64,000 bases of DNA from Actinomycetes bacterium (GCA_021787365.1 JAJYMB010000128.1:43225-107224), one strand, 5' to 3'. Counted from the stretch's first letter, positions 14,633 to 24,711 are shown. Notes: generated by a model not told the origin, from the letters alone. A program made the numbers and translations.

Positions 14633-16364
14633 CGAAGGCGACGTGGGTGAAGGCCTGGGGGAAGTTGCCCACCAGCCTTCGCCGGCTGGTGTCGTACTCC
14701 TCTGCGAAGAGCCCGAGGTCGTTGGCCGTGCCAGCGACGCGCTCCATCAGTTCGCGTGCTTCACCCAGCCGGCCGAGGCGGGCGAGGCATGACACCAGCC
14801 AGAGCGAACAAGGAAGGAACGCGCCCTCCCCGCCGGCGAGGCCGTCCACACCGGAGCTATTGCGGTAGCGGAGCACGAAGCCATCTGACATCAGCTCGCG
14901 CTGGACTGCTTCGATCGTGCCGACCACGCGGGGGTCGTCGATAGGAAGGAACCCGACCAGGGGGATCATGAGCAGGCTGGCGTCGAGCTCTTTGGACCCG
15001 TAGGCCTGGGTAAAAGTGCCGGCGTCCGAGTCGTAGCCCTTCGCCAGCACCTGGTCCTTTATGGCGTTGCGGACTTTCTTCCAGCGCTCGACGGGGCCGT
15101 GGAGGCCGTAGGTCTCCACGGCATTGACACCGCGGTCGAGCGCCACCCACGCCATCACCCGCGAGTAGACGAGGTCCTGGGGCGGCCCCCGCAGCTCCCA
15201 GATCCCCTGGTCGGGCTGGTCCCAGTGGTTCTCCACGAAATCGAGCACGGCCCGCTGCACGGCCCAGACCGCCCCGCCGGGCTTTATGCCGTGCGAGCGG
15301 GCCATGTCGGCCGCGTCAAGGAGCTCACCGTAGACATCGAGCTGGAACTGCATCGACGCTGCGTTGCCGGCCCGCACCGGCTTGGATCCCTCGTACCCGG
15401 GCAACCAGTCGAGCTCGACCTCGGGCAGGCGCCTCTCGCCAGCCACCCCGTACATGATCTGCAGCTGCTCGGGGCTCCCGGCTGCGGCCCGGACGAGCCA
15501 CCAGAGCCACTTCTCCGCCTCCTCGCGGAGCCCCGCCGCCACCAGGCCATCGATCGTGAGGGCGGCGTCGCGGACCCAGCAGTAGCGGTAGTCCCAATTG
15601 CGCACGCCTCCGATCTCCTCGGGCAGGGACGTGGTCGGCGCCGCCACGATCCCTCCGGTCGGGGCGAAAGTGAGGGCCTTCAGGGTGACGAGGGAGGTCT
15701 TGACCAGGCCTTCCCACTCGCCGTGGCACTCGACAAAACGTCCCGACCAGTCGTCCCAGTACGAGAGCGCCGCCGCGAGCGCCTGGTCGAAGCCGGGCTG
15801 GGCACCGTCGTCCTCCCACGAGGGTTCCCACTGGAGGCTGAAGTCGCGGCTCTCGCCCGCAGCCAGGGTGAAGGTCGCCCCGTGGCGCAGGTGCTTGGCC
15901 ACGAAGGGCACGGTGCTTTCCACCACCACCGAGTCGGGCCCAGCCGTAGCGCGGATGCCACTGCCCGTCTGGGTCACCCAAGGCACTTGTGAGCCGTACT
16001 CGAAGCGGACGCTCAACTCGGTCGCGAACTCCACACTGCCCTCGACGCACTCGGCCCGGCGGAACACTTGCGGCCGGTTTTCACGGGGCGGCATGAAGTC
16101 GGTGACCTTTGCCCGCCCGGTCGGCGTGTCCCACTCCTGCACCAGGACGAGGGACCCCTCGCGGTAGTGGCGCCGGTTGGCGCGTCCCGCCCTTCGGGGC
16201 GCGAGCAGCCAGCGTCCGTGGTCGGGCGTGCCGAGTAGGGCGGCGAAACAAGCGGGCGAGTCGAAGCGGGGGACGCAGAGCCAGTCGAGCGAGCCGTCGC
16301 GCCCAACCAGGGCGGCGGTATGGGTGTCGCCGATGAGCGCGTAATCTTCGAGCCGCTGGCTCAT
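14580..16364 (-). CDS. Glycoside hydrolase family 15 (glucoamylase/trehalase type)
   Basis: 594 residues. N-terminal beta-sandwich (about 1-220, starting IGDTHTAALVGRDGSLDWLCVPRFDS) and a C-terminal (alpha/alpha)6 barrel. The barrel has the motif RNWDYRYCWVRDAA (about 255-268), catalytic acid Glu390 in GIWELRG, and a second Glu at 555/556 in LFAEEYD. Cytoplasmic, no signal peptide. GH15 members in actinobacteria include trehalases (as in mycobacteria) and glucan-releasing enzymes; the nearby glgM/glgC pair makes either plausible. Its ATG overlaps the ftsX stop (ATGA), so it is translated from the ftsEX message. Confidence 0.9.
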   Translation of the reverse strand: MSQRLEDYALIGDTHTAALVGRDGSLDWLCVPRFDSPACFAALLGTPDHGRWLLAPRRAGRANRRHYREGSLVLVQEWDTPTGRAKVTDFMPPRENRPQVFRRAECVEGSVEFATELSVRFEYGSQVPWVTQTGSGIRATAGPDSVVVESTVPFVAKHLRHGATFTLAAGESRDFSLQWEPSWEDDGAQPGFDQALAAALSYWDDWSGRFVECHGEWEGLVKTSLVTLKALTFAPTGGIVAAPTTSLPEEIGGVRNWDYRYCWVRDAALTIDGLVAAGLREEAEKWLWWLVRAAAGSPEQLQIMYGVAGERRLPEVELDWLPGYEGSKPVRAGNAASMQFQLDVYGELLDAADMARSHGIKPGGAVWAVQRAVLDFVENHWDQPDQGIWELRGPPQDLVYSRVMAWVALDRGVNAVETYGLHGPVERWKKVRNAIKDQVLAKGYDSDAGTFTQAYGSKELDASLLMIPLVGFLPIDDPRVVGTIEAVQRELMSDGFVLRYRNSSGVDGLAGGEGAFLPCSLWLVSCLARLGRLGEARELMERVAGTANDLGLFAEEYDTSRRRLVGNFPQAFTHVAFVNAARQLAAATAGQGRR

Positions 16365-17254
16365 ACCGAAAGGTGCCGCCGCACTGCGAAGGCCGAGCCC
16401 AAGGCGCCCACGGCGGCGCCCACCACGACGACGAGCACCCCGGTCAAGAGGGCCTCGTGGGAGCTCACATTGAGCGGCTCGCTCGGCAGGAGAGGGTTCG
16501 TGCCCGTGAAGGAGGCGAACGTGTTACGGGCCGTGAAGGTGATCACGAAGGCCACAGCTGCGCCGACGAGGCCCTCCACCAGGCCCTCCAGCATGAACGG
16601 CACCCGGATGAACCAGTTGGTCGCCCCGACCAGTTTCATGACCGCCACCTCCCGCCGGCGGGCGAATATCGCCAATTGGATCGTGTTTACCACTAGCGCG
16701 ATCGCGCCGATCATCACCCCGCCGGCCACGACCAAGGTCACGTTGCGCAACGTGGCAAAGTGGGCGAGCCACTGCTTGATCTCCTGGCCCGGGTAGCCGA
16801 CGTTGTAGACCCCGGGCTGTTTGGAGAACTCCGCGGCAAGCTGGCCCACATTTTGCGCCTTGGCCGGCACGCAGCGAAAAGACGTGGGCATCCTGGACGG
16901 CGTCATCACCTTCAGCATGTCCGGCTGGCCGCTGAACATCTGCCTGAACTCGGTGAAGGCGGCCGTCTTGTCGACGTACGAGCACTTCTTTATCTGGGTC
17001 GGGGTCATGGAAACGAGCTCCTGGCGGATCCCGTTGACCTCTTGCGCGCTCGCGTTGGGGTTCAAGAAGATGTCAAGCTCGACCCCGCCCTGGTACTGCA
17101 CCGTGGCCTTGTTGACCGCCTGGCGCATGATGAGCACGCCCCCGAGGGCGGTGAGCGACACGGCCATCGTGACGACGGCAGCCACCGTCATCACAATGTT
17201 GCGGGCCAGGTTGCCCCCTGTCTCGCGCAGCAAGTACGAGCTCGGCAAAGCCAA
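16361..17254 (-). CDS. ftsX: Cell division protein FtsX
   Basis: 297 residues: one helix (about 20-45), an extracytoplasmic domain (about 50-165) with a Cys pair (KKCSYVDK, SFRCVPAK), then three helices. The loop IFARRREVAVMKLVGATNWFIRVPF between helices is the FtsX/MacB signature that couples to FtsE. With FtsE it activates wall hydrolases at the septum. The TTG start at 17252-17254 has an AAGGGAG site 7 nt upstream. It lies 41 bp after ftsE. Confidence 0.95.
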   Translation of the reverse strand: MALPSSYLLRETGGNLARNIVMTVAAVVTMAVSLTALGGVLIMRQAVNKATVQYQGGVELDIFLNPNASAQEVNGIRQELVSMTPTQIKKCSYVDKTAAFTEFRQMFSGQPDMLKVMTPSRMPTSFRCVPAKAQNVGQLAAEFSKQPGVYNVGYPGQEIKQWLAHFATLRNVTLVVAGGVMIGAIALVVNTIQLAIFARRREVAVMKLVGATNWFIRVPFMLEGLVEGLVGAAVAFVITFTARNTFASFTGTNPLLPSEPLNVSSHEALLTGVLVVVVGAAVGALGSAFAVRRHLSV

Positions 17255-17295
17255 TGGCAGCTCCCTTCAGACGGCCGGGCGAAACCGGGCGCTCC

Positions 17296-17991
17296 TCAAG
17301 CACCCACCATCCCGTAGACGCCCCTCGCCTGGTCACGCACGACGACGCCGTGGTCGAGCTCGATCACGCGCTTTCGCATCGCATCGACTATCTCTTGGTG
17401 GTGCGTGGCCATGACTACGGTCGTCCCGTACTGGTTGATCCGCTCGAGCAGGCGCATTATGCCAGCAGTGGTGGCGGGGTCGAGGTTGCCCGTCGGCTCG
17501 TCAGCCAAGAGGATGAGCGGCCGGTTGACAAAGGCGCGGGCGACGGCCACACGCTGTTGCTCGCCACCCGAGAGCTCCCCCGGCCGGCGGCCCATCTTGT
17601 TGCCCAAGCCCACGAGCTCCAGGATCTGGGGCACTTGGCTGCGCACGAAGTGGCGCGGCCGGCCCGTCACCTCTAGGGCAAAGGCGACGTTGTCGTAGAC
17701 GGTGCGCTCGGGCAACAAACGGAAGTCCTGGAAGATGCAGCCGATGTTGCGCCGGAGGTAGGGCACCTTCCACGGGGGCAGCGAACCGACCTCCTTGCCC
17801 GCCACCCAGATCTCCCCCGAGTCGGCGCGCTCTTCTTTGGTCACGAGCGAGAGGAAGGTGGTCTTCCCTGAACCCGACGGCCCGACGACGAAGACGAACT
17901 CTCCCCGCTTGATGTCAACCGTGACGTCCTTCAGGGCAACCACGGAACCTTTGTACGTCTTGTGGACGTGGTCGAAGCGGATCATAGCCAA
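17296..17991 (-). CDS. ftsE: Cell division ATP-binding protein FtsE
   Basis: 231 residues. Walker A GPSGSGKT (37-44), Q-loop [23 protein letters not shown] (about 86-108), signature LSGGEQQ (140-146), Walker B LLADEP (161-166), and the VVMATHHQE switch. It is the ATPase partner of FtsX at the divisome. In many actinobacteria prfB precedes ftsE; here the glucan genes do. A TATCAT box on the coding strand (18030-18035) between the glgM stop and the ATG may start the ftsE-ftsX-GH15 unit. Confidence 0.96.
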   Translation of the reverse strand: MAMIRFDHVHKTYKGSVVALKDVTVDIKRGEFVFVVGPSGSGKTTFLSLVTKEERADSGEIWVAGKEVGSLPPWKVPYLRRNIGCIFQDFRLLPERTVYDNVAFALEVTGRPRHFVRSQVPQILELVGLGNKMGRRPGELSGGEQQRVAVARAFVNRPLILLADEPTGNLDPATTAGIMRLLERINQYGTTVVMATHHQEIVDAMRKRVIELDHGVVVRDQARGVYGMVGA

Positions 17992-18041
17992 TGCGCGGCG
18001 CCCCCACGACGAGCGAGGGCACCCCCACGATGATAGCGGTC

Positions 18042-19247
18042 TTAGACGGGCCGGCCCGCCAATGCCTCCTCGTAGACCGCCACGGTCCTCTCCGCCACCG
18101 CACTCCAGGTGAACTCGGCAAGAGCACGCCCCCGTCCGGCGGCGCCGTACGAGCGGGCCAGTTCGGGCTCCTCGAGCAGGCGGTTTACCCCTTCGGCGAG
18201 GGCGGAGGCAAATGCCGCCGGGTCGGCGGGGGTGCCGAGGGGGTCACCGCTCGGCACCAAGGGCACGAGCAGGCCCGTGACGCCGTCGACGACCACCTCG
18301 GGGATGCCGCCCACGGCGCTCGCCACTACGGGCGCCCCGCACGCCATGGCCTCGACGTTTATGAAGCCGAAGGGCTCGTAGACCGAGGGGCAGACAAAGA
18401 CGGCCGCGTGGCTCATCAACTGGACCACCTCCCGGCGTGGGAGCATCTCTTGGATCCACGTCACGCCCTTGCGCTCCCTCGCCAGTTGCTCCACGTCGGC
18501 GCGCACCTCGGCGGCTACCTCGGGGGTGTCGGGCGCGCCCGCGCAGAGCACGAGGCCAGCCTCGGGGGCAAAGGACCGAGCGGCCTCGAGCAGGTACGTT
18601 ATCCCTTTCTGCCTGGTCACCCGCCCGACGAAGAGCACGTAGGGCACCTCGGTGCCCACGCCGTGAGCCACCAGTGCGTCCGCACGAGGGTCGGGGAAGA
18701 ACTCCTCGGTGTCGATGCCGTTGTGGACTACCTTCACCCGGGCGGGGTCCACCGAGGGGTACACGCGTACGATATCGGCTGCCATTGCCCGGGAGACGCC
18801 GATGACGGCGTCCGCCCTCTCGAGGGCGCTCTGTTCGGCCCAGGACGACAACCGGTAACCCGGCCCCAACTGCTCGGCCTTCCAGGGGCGGAGCGGTTCG
18901 AGGCTGTGGGAGGTGACCACGTGGGGGGTGCCGTAGAGGATCTGCGCCAGGTACCCGCCGAAGTTGGCGTACCAGGTGTGGCTGTGGACCAGGTCCGCTC
19001 CCGCCACGCCCTCGGCCATGCGCAGGTCCACGGACAACGAGGCGAGGGCCGACCCTTTCCCGTCCTTCCCGAAGGCGTCCCAGGGCCGGTACGTGCCTTG
19101 CACGAGGGGGTCTTGCCGAGGCCCCCCGAAGCAGTGGACGCCGACGTCGACGAGTTTGGAAAGTTCGCGCGAGAGGTACTCGACGTGGACTCCCGCCCCG
19201 CCGTAGGTCTCGGGCGGGTACTCGCGGGTGAGGAGGGCGACCCTCAA
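18042..19247 (-). CDS. glgM: GT4 glycosyltransferase, GlgM/GlgA type
   Basis: 401 residues. The N-terminus [25 protein letters not shown] is nearly that of mycobacterial GlgM (Rv1212c type), which joins ADP-glucose to glucose-1-phosphate to make maltose-1-phosphate, and was earlier called glycogen synthase. The GT4 nucleotide-sugar site is seen in [22 protein letters not shown] (E-x7-E). The start is the TTG at 19245-19247, whose TTGA overlaps the glgC stop. Longer in-frame readings cross glgC and can be dismissed. It uses the ADP-glucose made by the adjacent glgC product. Whether it makes maltose-1-phosphate or extends glucan directly cannot be told from sequence. Confidence 0.9.
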   Translation of the reverse strand: MRVALLTREYPPETYGGAGVHVEYLSRELSKLVDVGVHCFGGPRQDPLVQGTYRPWDAFGKDGKGSALASLSVDLRMAEGVAGADLVHSHTWYANFGGYLAQILYGTPHVVTSHSLEPLRPWKAEQLGPGYRLSSWAEQSALERADAVIGVSRAMAADIVRVYPSVDPARVKVVHNGIDTEEFFPDPRADALVAHGVGTEVPYVLFVGRVTRQKGITYLLEAARSFAPEAGLVLCAGAPDTPEVAAEVRADVEQLARERKGVTWIQEMLPRREVVQLMSHAAVFVCPSVYEPFGFINVEAMACGAPVVASAVGGIPEVVVDGVTGLLVPLVPSGDPLGTPADPAAFASALAEGVNRLLEEPELARSYGAAGRGRALAEFTWSAVAERTVAVYEEALAGRPV

Positions 19248-20467
19248 GCGACGACTTTCTCGCCCTTGCCTATCACGACGACTCCGCCAGCCGAGACGGT
19301 GAAATGGTCGGCGTCCATCTCGGGGTCCACCCCTAGGCGGGCGCCTGGCTCGATGACGACGTTTTTGTCCACGATGGCCCGCCGCACTACGGCTCCCTCG
19401 CCGATGCGCACCCGGTCCATGATCACCGAGTCCTCCACCACCGCCCCTTGGTCCACGAACACCCCCGACGACACGACCGAGCGGCGCAGCATCCCCCCCG
19501 AGACGATCGTGCCGGACGAGACGATGGAGTCGAACGCCAGCCCGCGCCTCGACGGCTCCTCGAACACGAACTTGGCCGGCGGTAGCGAAGGCGGGCTCGT
19601 GTGGATCGGCCAATCCTCGTTGTACAGGTTGAAGGCCGGCTGGACGGCGACCAGGTCCATGCTCGCTTCGTAGTAGGAGTCGAGGGTGCCCACGTCCCGC
19701 CAGTAGCCCCGCTCGTTTTCGGCGCAGCCGGGCACCACGTTGGTGCCGAAGTCGTAGAAGTGGGCTTCCCCCGCTTGCACGAACCGGGGCACGATGTCGC
19801 CGCCCATGTCGTGGCGGCTGCTCGAGTCCTCGGCGTCTTCGCGCAAGGCATCGACGAGGGCGTCGGCGGTGAAGATGTAGTTGCCCATCGAGGCGAACAG
19901 TTCTTTACGCCCGTTGGCCAAGGTGAGAGGGTCGGGCGGCTTTTCCACGAAACGGGCGATGCGCGTCCCCTCCCCCGGCTCGACTACGCCGAAACCGCTG
20001 GCCTCCGCCGCCGGTACCCCGATCGCCGCCACGGTGGCCGCCGCGCCGCTTTGGATGTGCTGGTCAAGCATCTGGCGGGGGTCCATCCGGTAGATGTGGT
20101 CGGCACCGAAGACCAAGATGTAGTCGGGGTGTTCGTCGTTCACGATGTTCAAGTTCTGGTAGATCGCGTCGGCGGAACCGGCGAACCACCACGGGCCCCG
20201 GCGCATCTGCGCGGGCACGGGCGTCACGTAGTAGCCGAGCAGGTTGGAGAGGCGCCAGGTCCTGGTCACGTGGAGGTCGAGGCTGTGGCTCTTGTACTGG
20301 GTGAGCACGATGACCTTGAGCAGGTCGGCGTTGGCCAGGTTGGAGAGGGCGAAGTCTATGAGGCGGTAGTGGCCACCGAAGGGGACCGCCGGCTTGGCAC
20401 GGTCGAGCGTGAGCGGCAAAAGGCGCTTGCCCTCGCCCCCGGCAAGCACAATTGACAGTGCGCGCAC
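19244..20467 (-). CDS. glgC: Glucose-1-phosphate adenylyltransferase
   Basis: 407 residues. The nucleotidyltransferase loop [25 protein letters not shown] (8-32), [15 protein letters not shown] and VEKPPDP segments are typical of GlgC. The left-handed beta helix follows from about 290, with the [21 protein letters not shown] repeats. It makes ADP-glucose from ATP and glucose-1-phosphate, the committed step to glycogen and maltose-1-phosphate. The GTG start is 6 nt below a TAGCTT box, suggesting a leaderless message covering glgC-glgM. Confidence 0.96.
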   Translation of the reverse strand: MRALSIVLAGGEGKRLLPLTLDRAKPAVPFGGHYRLIDFALSNLANADLLKVIVLTQYKSHSLDLHVTRTWRLSNLLGYYVTPVPAQMRRGPWWFAGSADAIYQNLNIVNDEHPDYILVFGADHIYRMDPRQMLDQHIQSGAAATVAAIGVPAAEASGFGVVEPGEGTRIARFVEKPPDPLTLANGRKELFASMGNYIFTADALVDALREDAEDSSSRHDMGGDIVPRFVQAGEAHFYDFGTNVVPGCAENERGYWRDVGTLDSYYEASMDLVAVQPAFNLYNEDWPIHTSPPSLPPAKFVFEEPSRRGLAFDSIVSSGTIVSGGMLRRSVVSSGVFVDQGAVVEDSVIMDRVRIGEGAVVRRAIVDKNVVIEPGARLGVDPEMDADHFTVSAGGVVVIGKGEKVVA

Positions 20468-20473
20468 ATTACC

Positions 20474-20479
20474 AAGCTA
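20474..20479 (-). promoter_or_regulatory. TAGCTT -10 box for leaderless glgC
   Basis: On the coding strand TAGCTT is followed by 6 nt (GGTAAT) and then the GTG of glgC. There is no Shine-Dalgarno. The same TAnnnT-N6-start geometry occurs at four other genes in the window. Confidence 0.55.
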
Positions 20480-20494
20480 GTGCGCGGCTCCTTG

Positions 20495-20510
20495 GTCCGG
20501 GGCCCCGGAC
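20495..20510 (-). terminator. 16-bp perfect palindrome after the qcr operon
   Basis: GTCCGGGGCCCCGGAC is a perfect inverted repeat 9 bp past the qcrB stop and before the glgC promoter. It can fold into a very stable hairpin. No T-run follows, so termination is likely but not certain. Confidence 0.5.
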
Positions 20511-20519
20511 GCGGCTCGT

Positions 20520-22034
20520 TCAGCCCGGGGCTGGTTCGCCGCCGGCGGCCTCGAGCGCCGTCTCCTCCGAGTCGGCCGCCGCCTCATGGCCGTTGCCCTC
20601 CGGGGCGGCGTGCGCGTGCTCAGCCCCGAGCGTGTGGAAGGCCCCGCGCGCGTCACGCACCATGACGCCCCCCACGGGCCGCTGGATCGGGTGGGCGTTT
20701 TGAACCTGCAGGAGCACGCAGACCTTGTAGGCGACCACCCCCGCGACGATCGGGGCCACGAACGAGCCGTACTGGAGGATCTCGATCAGCAGCTCGAAGG
20801 AAACGTTGAGCGCGTTGCCGATCAGGTCAGTGGCGCTCGCCACGGTGAGGTCGGCGAAGAAAAAGAGCGCGGCCACGCCGACAGCCGTGCGGAGCGGCTT
20901 GTCACGGGGCCGGTCGAGGAGGTTGTGCTCGCCGTAGTCGGCAAAGAGCCTCCGGTCGATGGCGGGCCAGGCGTACATGGCGGTAAAGACGATGCCCGGC
21001 AGCAGTATCCCCGGGAAGAAGGGGTTGGCGATCTCGTGGCCGAAGCTCCGGAACTCCCAGTGGGGCCATAGCCTGAGGGCCCCGTCCAGCCACCCCACGT
21101 ACCAGTCCGGCTGCGTGCCTGCGCTGCCACGCGCCGGGTTGTAGGGGCCGTAGACCCAGATCGGGTTGATCTGGACGAAACCACCCAACCCGAAGATGAC
21201 CGCGGCGATGAAGGTCAAAAGAGCGGCCGACTTGACCGCGTACTGCGGCCACAAGCGGCTGCCCACGATGTTGTGCTCTGTCTTGCCCGGACCGGGGAAG
21301 TCGGTGTGCTTTTGGTGCCAGAGCATCCCTAAGTGCGCCCCGAGGAGGCCCAGCAGGATCAGGGGGAACAAGAACTCGTGGATCACGAAGAGCCTCGTGA
21401 AAAACACCGAGGTCCCCGGGAAGGCCCCACCCCAGAGCGTGAAGGCGAGCCACACGCCGACGAAGGGGATGGACTGGATGATCGAGAACACGACCCTGAG
21501 CCCCGAGCCGGAGAGCAGGTCGTCGGGGAGCGAGTAGCCCGAGAAGCCCTCGAGCATGGCCACGATGAGGAGCGTGAGCCCGATCGTCCAGTTGAGCTCG
21601 CGGGGCTTGCGGAAGGCGCCGGTGAAGAAGACCCGGCCCATGTGGAAGGCGACCGCTGCGAGGAAGATGTTGGCCGCCCAGTGGTGCGCCTGGCGCATGA
21701 CGAGCCCGGCCCGCACGGAGAACGACAGGTTGACCACGCTCTCGAAGGCCTGGGTCATCTTCTGGCCGTCGAGGGGCCTGTAGGGCCCGTGGTACACGAC
21801 CACTGCGCTCGACGGGCTGTAGAAGAGGGCCAGGTACACCCCGGTCACGATCAAGATCACGAAGCTGTACATGGCGATCTCGCCGACCATGAACGACCAG
21901 TGGTCGGGGAAGACCTTGTCCAGGGCCGATCGGAGCCACTTGGAGCTACCCAAGCGGTCATCGAGCTCATCGAGGACCTTTTCCTCGAGCAGGGCCCGCT
22001 TTCGGGCAGCAGAACGTTCGGCGACGGTGCTCAC
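20520..22034 (-). CDS. qcrB: Cytochrome bc1 complex cytochrome b subunit
   Basis: 504 residues with eight or more helices. Haem-ligand histidines lie in RQAHHWAANIFLAAVAFHMGRVF and VIHEFLFPLILLGLLGAHLGMLWHQKH. The quinol-site region appears as LPDDLLSGSGLRV and NPIWVYGPY. It is the core of the menaquinol:cytochrome c oxidoreductase. As in other actinobacteria it has a long C-terminal cytoplasmic region, ending here in an Ala/Glu/His-rich tail of about 50 residues. The GTG start overlaps the qcrA stop (GTGA at 22031-22034); longer upstream readings overlap qcrA and are rejected. Last gene of ctaE-qcrC-qcrA-qcrB. Confidence 0.95.
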   Translation of the reverse strand: MSTVAERSAARKRALLEEKVLDELDDRLGSSKWLRSALDKVFPDHWSFMVGEIAMYSFVILIVTGVYLALFYSPSSAVVVYHGPYRPLDGQKMTQAFESVVNLSFSVRAGLVMRQAHHWAANIFLAAVAFHMGRVFFTGAFRKPRELNWTIGLTLLIVAMLEGFSGYSLPDDLLSGSGLRVVFSIIQSIPFVGVWLAFTLWGGAFPGTSVFFTRLFVIHEFLFPLILLGLLGAHLGMLWHQKHTDFPGPGKTEHNIVGSRLWPQYAVKSAALLTFIAAVIFGLGGFVQINPIWVYGPYNPARGSAGTQPDWYVGWLDGALRLWPHWEFRSFGHEIANPFFPGILLPGIVFTAMYAWPAIDRRLFADYGEHNLLDRPRDKPLRTAVGVAALFFFADLTVASATDLIGNALNVSFELLIEILQYGSFVAPIVAGVVAYKVCVLLQVQNAHPIQRPVGGVMVRDARGAFHTLGAEHAHAAPEGNGHEAAADSEETALEAAGGEPAPG

Positions 22035-23083
22035 GCCGGCCCTCCCCGGTCCCAGAAGCCGGGCCCGACAGGCTCGACGAAGTCGCTGACCGCGAAAAGG
22101 TAGCCGTCGGGCCTCACGCCGAGGTGGAGCTGGGGCAGCGGCCGAGGGGCCGGCCCGAAAACAGGCCTGCAGTCTTCCAAGATGTCGAAAGTCGACTGGT
22201 GGCACGGGCAGACGAGCTGCATCGAGAGCACGTTGAAAAGTGTGACCGCGCAGCCGGCGTGGGTGCAGATCTTCGAGAAGCAGACGAGCCCGTTGCCCCC
22301 GGACTTGACTTCGAACCCCTGGTTGATCTTGCGTTCGTGCATGAGGGCGCCGCCGATGTTGAGCAGCACCGCCGGCGACATGGCATTTTGGGGCGTGTTG
22401 GGATCGGCGTGGCCCTCGGGGAAGACCGTGAGCACCCCGTCGACCTCCACGTCGCTCGCCTTTATCGGCCTGCCGAACTGGTCCACCAGCCTCGCTCCGG
22501 GGTACCAAGCCGTGTGGTAGAGCGCCCGGCCGTAGCGCGGGCCGAGCGAGGCCAGCGGCCACACTGCCGCAATCCCGAAGATGCCCCCCACCGGCACGAG
22601 GACCTTCTTCACGAGGAAGCCGCGCCGCGACATCATGGCGTCGGTGCCCCGCGAAAGGGATGCCACCACGGCGGCGCGCTCTTCCAGTTCGGAGTAGTGC
22701 TCGCCCCGGCTGCCGACGACGTCCTGCCCGGGGAGCAAGTAGCGCGCCCACAGCACGAGGCCAGCACCGAGGCACCCGAACGCCGAGGCGAGCAGTGCCC
22801 CCTCCACCTGGGCCTGGCCACCGGTCCAGTAGCAGATCATGAGGCCGACGCCGCAGCCACCGGTCACCATCCACAACGCGGCGATCAGGTACTCCATGCG
22901 CCGCGCCTTCCGGGGGTCGTCCTTCAGCGGGTACCACGAGTCGTCCTGCTCGGGAGGGACGTCGTCCGGCCAGGGGGTGCCGGCCCCTGCCCCTTCCTCG
23001 GGCCCGTGGGTGCCAGTGATGACCCGAGGCAACTCGAAGGCCTCTTCGTGCGGCGTCTCAGTCCCGTCGTGCAGTGTTTCCAT
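22031..23083 (-). CDS. qcrA: Rieske iron-sulfur subunit of the bc1 complex
   Basis: 350 residues. The 2Fe-2S ligands are Cys273/His275 (CTHAGC) and Cys292/His295 (CPCHQSTFD), with the disulfide pair Cys278/Cys294. The N-terminal half has three membrane helices (about 65-85, 95-115, 165-185), the actinobacterial QcrA layout rather than the single helix of mitochondrial Rieske proteins. It passes electrons from quinol to the dihaem cytochrome QcrC. The ATG start lies 17 bp after the qcrC stop. Confidence 0.96.
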   Translation of the reverse strand: METLHDGTETPHEEAFELPRVITGTHGPEEGAGAGTPWPDDVPPEQDDSWYPLKDDPRKARRMEYLIAALWMVTGGCGVGLMICYWTGGQAQVEGALLASAFGCLGAGLVLWARYLLPGQDVVGSRGEHYSELEERAAVVASLSRGTDAMMSRRGFLVKKVLVPVGGIFGIAAVWPLASLGPRYGRALYHTAWYPGARLVDQFGRPIKASDVEVDGVLTVFPEGHADPNTPQNAMSPAVLLNIGGALMHERKINQGFEVKSGGNGLVCFSKICTHAGCAVTLFNVLSMQLVCPCHQSTFDILEDCRPVFGPAPRPLPQLHLGVRPDGYLFAVSDFVEPVGPGFWDRGGPA

Positions 23084-23100
23084 CGCCCAGTACCTCTTAC

Positions 23101-24009
23101 CTAGCCTCTGTTACCTATCACGCGGGCCACGAGGAGGAGCAGGCCGAGCCCGAAGATGATGGCGACGAAGCCCTCCGGCACGGGGCCGAAGTTGGCTATC
23201 CCAAAGCCGCCGCGGTTGCCACTGTGGGTCAGGTAGTAAACGTAGTCCGCTATGGCCGCCACCTCTTGGTTGGTCAGCTGCCCCGGGCCGAAGCCGGGCA
23301 TGGGGCGGGGCCCCACCCGGATGGCCTCGGCGATCTGCCGCTTCGTCGCCTGGCGGAGGCTCGGGACCACGTAGCCGTGCGACAGCATCCCTCCCGCTCC
23401 CGAGGCGTCGTGGCACTGCGAGCAGTTCATCAAGAACAGCTCGTTGCCCTCCGACAGGGTCGGGCAGGTCGCGCTCTCCTTGGTACACGACGGCGGTACG
23501 GTCGGGATCCCGACGCCAGGCGTGCCGTGCGAGACGTCGACGAAGTTGATGTAGGCAACTATCTCGGCGATCTCGGTCTTGTTGAAGTACGGCGTCCCGG
23601 GCAACGGCTGCTGCGTCACCGAGTTGAGCGGCATCCGCCCGGTGGTGAGCATGAAGTCGACTGCGGCCGGCCCGACATCGAGAAGCTGTGGGGCCTTTGC
23701 CCCTACGCCTCCCGGCCCGTGGCAGGACTCGCAGTGCAGGTTGTAGAGCTGCTGGCCGGCCGTGATCACCGCCGGGTCGGTGCTGACCTTGACCGTGCCG
23801 AGCGTCTTGGCGCCTCGGGCTACGGTGCCGGCGGCGACCTTGGACACCCCGGACTGGGACGCCCCGGACTGGGACGTCTTTAGCTGGGACTTGGGCTGGG
23901 CGGGAGCCGGAAGGGCCCAAACGAGGACCGAGAAAAGGGCGAGCGCGACCGCGACGAGGGCCGCCGGGCCGGCCAAGATGCGCGGCCTGCTCGTGCTGTG
24001 AGAGGTCAT
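23101..24009 (-). CDS. qcrC: Dihaem cytochrome c subunit of the bc1 complex
   Basis: 302 residues: N-terminal signal/anchor (10-35), a Ser/Gln/Lys linker, two cytochrome c domains with CESCH (93-97) and CSQCH (196-200), and a C-terminal membrane helix (FVAIIFGLGLLLLVARV). Axial methionines are likely in GRMPLN and PMPGF. In actinobacteria it links the bcc complex directly to the aa3 oxidase, replacing soluble cytochrome c. The ATG overlaps the ctaE stop (ATGA). Confidence 0.96.
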   Translation of the reverse strand: MTSHSTSRPRILAGPAALVAVALALFSVLVWALPAPAQPKSQLKTSQSGASQSGVSKVAAGTVARGAKTLGTVKVSTDPAVITAGQQLYNLHCESCHGPGGVGAKAPQLLDVGPAAVDFMLTTGRMPLNSVTQQPLPGTPYFNKTEIAEIVAYINFVDVSHGTPGVGIPTVPPSCTKESATCPTLSEGNELFLMNCSQCHDASGAGGMLSHGYVVPSLRQATKRQIAEAIRVGPRPMPGFGPGQLTNQEVAAIADYVYYLTHSGNRGGFGIANFGPVPEGFVAIIFGLGLLLLVARVIGNRG

Positions 24010-24617
24010 TTGGTCGAGGGGAGGAGGAAGATCATGGCGTACAGGCCGATCCAGACCACGTCCACGAAGTGCCAGTAGTAGGAGAGCACCTCCACGTGGG
24101 GGATGCTCCGGTGGCCGCCGAAGCGACGATGGGGGTTGAAGGAGCGGAAGAACATGAAGACCATGGCGATGAGCCCCCCAGCCACGTGCATGAAATGGAG
24201 GCCGGTCAGCACGTAGAACGCCCCGCTGTAGGCGCTCTGCCCGATGGAGAAGTTGCGGGTCATGTAGTCGACGATCTGCATGCCCTCGAAGATCGCCCCG
24301 AGCGCCCAGGTCATCGCCAGCCAAGCGCGGAAACCCCACAGGTTGGCGCGCTGGATGTGGCGGACCGCCAACTGCATGGTCCCCGAGGAGACGACCAGCA
24401 CTATGGTGGCCACTCCGACGGTCGGGATGTCGACCTTGTCGTGGAAAGGCGGCCATACCGGCGTCGCCGCCCGCAGCGTCAGGTAGGTGGCGAACAGCCC
24501 GCTGAAGAACATGAGCTCCGAGGCCAACCACACGATCACGCCGACGTTGACCAGGGCCGGCCGGTAGTCCGTGGCCCTCACCCGTGTCGCTGTGCTGGTC
24601 GTGCTGAGAGCAGCCAT
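24006..24617 (-). CDS. ctaE: Cytochrome c oxidase subunit III
   Basis: 203 residues with five helices, typical of short actinobacterial subunit III: VGVIVWLASELMFFSGLFATYLTLR, HFMHVAGGLIAMVFMF and VEVLSYYWHFVDVVWIGLYAMIF. It stabilises subunit I of the aa3 oxidase. The first gene of the ctaE-qcrCAB operon; subunits I and II are not in this window. The upstream 100 bp are shared with divergent queF. Confidence 0.95.
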   Translation of the reverse strand: MAALSTTSTATRVRATDYRPALVNVGVIVWLASELMFFSGLFATYLTLRAATPVWPPFHDKVDIPTVGVATIVLVVSSGTMQLAVRHIQRANLWGFRAWLAMTWALGAIFEGMQIVDYMTRNFSIGQSAYSGAFYVLTGLHFMHVAGGLIAMVFMFFRSFNPHRRFGGHRSIPHVEVLSYYWHFVDVVWIGLYAMIFLLPSTK

Positions 24618-24705
24618 GACACCTACTTTCTACACAACCGGGCCTTAGGAATCCCAATCGGGACAGGTCAGGCAGGGCTAAGCAGGCCCCCCGGCTCCAA
24701 GCCGG

Positions 24706-24711
24706 TAGCTT
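24706..24711 (+). promoter_or_regulatory. TAGCTT -10 box for leaderless queF
   Basis: TAGCTT is followed by 6 nt and the GTG of queF at 24718. The TAG of the box is itself an in-frame stop, so no earlier start is possible. A small CCGGC/GCCGG hairpin lies just upstream. A preQ1 riboswitch was considered, but a leaderless message leaves no room for one. Confidence 0.55.

Noticed and set aside
20520..22937. Very long qcrB frame of 805 codons
   Set aside because: The upstream part is an off-frame reading of the Rieske gene; cytochrome b begins at the GTGA overlap at 22034.
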